Below, one piece after another: positions 61,973-64,000 of a DNA stretch of 64,000 bases (positions within the stretch are counted from its first letter, which is position 1; every line of letters starts with the position of its first letter). The notes below the pieces were generated by a model that saw only the letters and a program-made list of their open reading frames with translations, searched no databases and had not been told where the DNA came from. Made by a program: the position numbers and the translations under genes. Source of the DNA: Phytobacter ursingii (GTDB taxonomy: Bacteria > Pseudomonadota > Gammaproteobacteria > Enterobacterales > Enterobacteriaceae); the NCBI GenBank assembly GCA_901456055.1, contig CABDWT010000002.1, forward strand, positions 558,001 to 622,000. Reading direction: 5' to 3'.

Positions 61973-63562
61973 TTAGTGTTCGCGGGTCTGGTGGAACTGA
62001 ACATCCGGGTAACGCTCACGCGCCAGGTTCAGGTTGACCATCGTTGGGGCAATATACGTCAGGTTATCGCCGCCATCGAGCGCCAGCTGTACTTCGTTTT
62101 TGCGTTTGAACTCTTCAAATTTCTTCACATCGCTGCATTCCACCCAGCGGGCGGTAGCAACGTTAACGGACTCATAGACCGCTTCCACGTTGTATTCGCT
62201 CTTAAGACGCGAAACGACCACATCGAACTGCAGCACACCTACTGCACCCACGATCAGATCGTTGTTAGCGATGGGGCGGAAGACCTGAACCGCACCTTCT
62301 TCTGACAACTGAACCAGCCCTTTGAGCAGCTGTTTCTGCTTCAGTGGATCTTTCAGGCGGATGCGGCGGAACAGCTCCGGTGCGAAGTTCGGAATGCCGG
62401 TGAACTTCATCATTTCACCCTGGGTGAAGGTGTCGCCAATCTGAATCGTGCCGTGGTTGTGCAGACCGATGATATCGCCCGGGTAAGCCTCTTCAACGTG
62501 TGAGCGATCGCCTGCCATAAAGGTCAACGCATCAGAAATCACCACGTCTTTGCCAAGACGCACCTGGCGAAGCTTCATGCCCTTTTCATATTTACCCGAC
62601 ACCACGCGCAGGAAAGCCACGCGGTCGCGGTGTTTCGGGTCCATGTTGGCCTGAATTTTAAAGACGAAGCCGGAGAATTTCTCTTCCGCAGCTTCCACTT
62701 CACGGGTGTCTGTTTGACGCGGCATCGGCGCGGGCGCCCATTCCACCAGACCATCCAGCATATGATCAACGCCAAAGTTACCCAGTGCGGTACCAAAGAA
62801 AACCGGCGTGATTTCACCTGCCAGGAACAGTTCTTTATCAAACTCGTTAGAGGCACCTTTCACTAATTCAAGCTCGTCACGTAACTGCTGAGCCAGATCT
62901 TCACCGACCGCGACGTCGAGATCCGGGCTATTGAGCCCTTTAACAATGCGTACTTCCTGGATCGTATGGCCTTTGCCGGTCTGGTAGAGATAGGTTTCAT
63001 CTTTATAAAGGTGGTAAACGCCTTTGAATAACTTACCGCAGCCAATCGGCCAGGTGATCGGCGCGCAGCCGATTTTCAGCTCGTTTTCCACTTCATCCAG
63101 CAATTCCATCGGGTCGCGGATGTCACGGTCGAGTTTGTTCATAAAAGTGATGATCGGCGTATCGCGCAGACGGGTAACTTCCATCAGCTTGCGGGTCCTG
63201 TCCTCAACGCCTTTTGCGGCATCGATAACCATCAGACAACAGTCAACCGCCGTCAACGTACGGTAGGTATCTTCAGAGAAGTCTTCGTGCCCGGGGGTAT
63301 CAAGCAGGTTAACCAGACAGTGGTGGTAAGGGAACTGCATCACAGAGGTGGTAATAGAGATACCACGCTGCTTTTCCATCTCCATCCAGTCAGATTTTGC
63401 ATGCTGATTAGAGCCCCGGCCTTTAACCGTACCGGCGGTCTGAATAGCCTGTCCGAACAACAACACCTTTTCTGTGATCGTGGTTTTACCGGCATCGGGG
63501 TGCGAGATGATGGCGAACGTGCGTCGCTTCGACACCTCTTGTAAATAAGGAGACAACGTCAT
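61973..63562 (-). CDS. prfC: Peptide chain release factor 3
   Basis: GTPase that recycles RF1/RF2 after termination. 529 aa, E. coli length. G1 [13 protein letters not shown]3 [12 protein letters not shown]4 MNKLDRD, C-terminal RF3 domains. Between osmY and yjjG, as in E. coli. Confidence 0.98.
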   Translation of the reverse strand: MTLSPYLQEVSKRRTFAIISHPDAGKTTITEKVLLFGQAIQTAGTVKGRGSNQHAKSDWMEMEKQRGISITTSVMQFPYHHCLVNLLDTPGHEDFSEDTYRTLTAVDCCLMVIDAAKGVEDRTRKLMEVTRLRDTPIITFMNKLDRDIRDPMELLDEVENELKIGCAPITWPIGCGKLFKGVYHLYKDETYLYQTGKGHTIQEVRIVKGLNSPDLDVAVGEDLAQQLRDELELVKGASNEFDKELFLAGEITPVFFGTALGNFGVDHMLDGLVEWAPAPMPRQTDTREVEAAEEKFSGFVFKIQANMDPKHRDRVAFLRVVSGKYEKGMKLRQVRLGKDVVISDALTFMAGDRSHVEEAYPGDIIGLHNHGTIQIGDTFTQGEMMKFTGIPNFAPELFRRIRLKDPLKQKQLLKGLVQLSEEGAVQVFRPIANNDLIVGAVGVLQFDVVVSRLKSEYNVEAVYESVNVATARWVECSDVKKFEEFKRKNEVQLALDGGDNLTYIAPTMVNLNLARERYPDVQFHQTREH

Positions 63563-63632
63563 AGTAAAATTCTTCTGTGAAAATGCGCGGCCTCGGCCAC
63601 GCTATGAAATTCGAAAAATGCGGCTATTGTAC

Positions 63633-64000
63633 TCAACGGCTGAGTGCAGACAATGAATGTTTACACAGGAGTTGCTCCAGTTCGGTTAACGATGTCACGG
63701 TCCAGGTCGGGTTGATTCCCTCGGGCAATGCGCGACCGTTAGCATTCAGCCAGCAGGTGGAAAGCCCCGCGTTTATGCCACCCAGGATATCCGATTCAGC
63801 GGTATCGCCGACCATCAATACCCGCGAGCGGTCCGGGTTTTGTGCCTGTTCCAGCGCATAATCGAAAATGCGCGGATCGGGCTTAGCCACGCCGACCTGT
63901 TCAGAAATCACCAGCAAATCAAAGTAGTCGCGAAAACCGGTACGTTCCAGACGCGTCTGCTGCAACGCGGTAAAGCCGTTGGTAATAATGCCCAGCTTCA
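63633..64000 (-). CDS. yjjG: Pyrimidine nucleotidase YjjG, 5' end outside window
   Basis: HAD-family (d)UMP/(d)TMP phosphatase. About 122 C-terminal codons are visible, beginning with [18 protein letters not shown] and including [12 protein letters not shown], the HAD motif IV region. The start codon is beyond the right edge. The C-terminus ([11 protein letters not shown]) is extended relative to E. coli. Confidence 0.93.
   Translation of the reverse strand, partial: KLGIITNGFTALQQTRLERTGFRDYFDLLVISEQVGVAKPDPRIFDYALEQAQNPDRSRVLMVGDTAESDILGGINAGLSTCWLNANGRALPEGINPTWTVTSLTELEQLLCKHSLSALSR

Overview
The window is a chromosomal segment of an enteric gammaproteobacterium (Enterobacteriaceae). Gene content, order and protein lengths match the Escherichia coli 99-1 minute region read in reverse: ileS-ribF-rpsT ... 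nhaR-nhaA ... dnaJ-dnaK-satP ... mogA-talB-yaaJ-yaaA-yaaX-thrCBA-thrL-lasT-yjjY-arcA-creDCBA-rob-gpmB-yjjX-trpR-slt-ettA-nadR-radA-serB-ytjB-lplA-deoDBAC-yjjI-yjjW-yjjV-yjjU-ytjA-osmY-prfC-yjjG. Protein identities are high, but the accessory blocks differ from E. coli K-12, so a relative such as Citrobacter, Enterobacter or Lelliottia is likely. The species cannot be fixed from the sequence alone. ileS and yjjG run off the two ends.

Three accessory blocks sit in the conserved backbone. (1) 4.17-5.57 kb, between rpsT and nhaR: a three-gene minus-strand operon for an ABM-fold monooxygenase-like protein, a double ACT-domain protein and an ArsR-type regulator. (2) 7.9-12.8 kb, between nhaA and dnaJ: a minus-strand operon for a small outer-membrane Tsx/OmpK-like barrel, a periplasmic cysteine-type sulfatase, its radical-SAM maturase, and a three-zinc-ribbon protein with transposase-like features. 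It is preceded by an A+T-rich leader with a perfect palindrome. (3) 17.4-23.2 kb, between satP and mogA: a divergent CLC-family protein, a Fur-box-controlled iron-chelate ABC transporter (permease, ATPase, binding protein) and an MHS-family MFS transporter whose leader is a long inverted repeat.

The backbone is rich in recognisable regulation: two sigma-32 promoters before dnaK, the thrL leader peptide and attenuator, an FNR box before arcA, the TrpR operator before trpR, a sigma-S -10 element before osmY, and three DeoR operators spaced 600 and 279 bp, two of them inside yjjI. Functional themes are translation and folding (ileS, rpsT, dnaKJ, ettA, prfC), threonine synthesis, nucleoside catabolism (deo plus the yjjI/yjjW glycyl-radical pair), redox and carbon two-component control (arcA, creBC), NAD, serine and lipoate metabolism, and envelope or osmotic stress (slt, osmY, nhaA).

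Two palindromic repeat families occur at gene 3' ends and between cistrons: a CCCTCTCCC/GGGTGAGGGCATCAG family (45.9, 51.7 and 52.5 kb) and a GTAGCCCGG REP-type pair between deoC and deoA. No rRNA, tRNA, CRISPR array, prophage or intact insertion sequence was seen.
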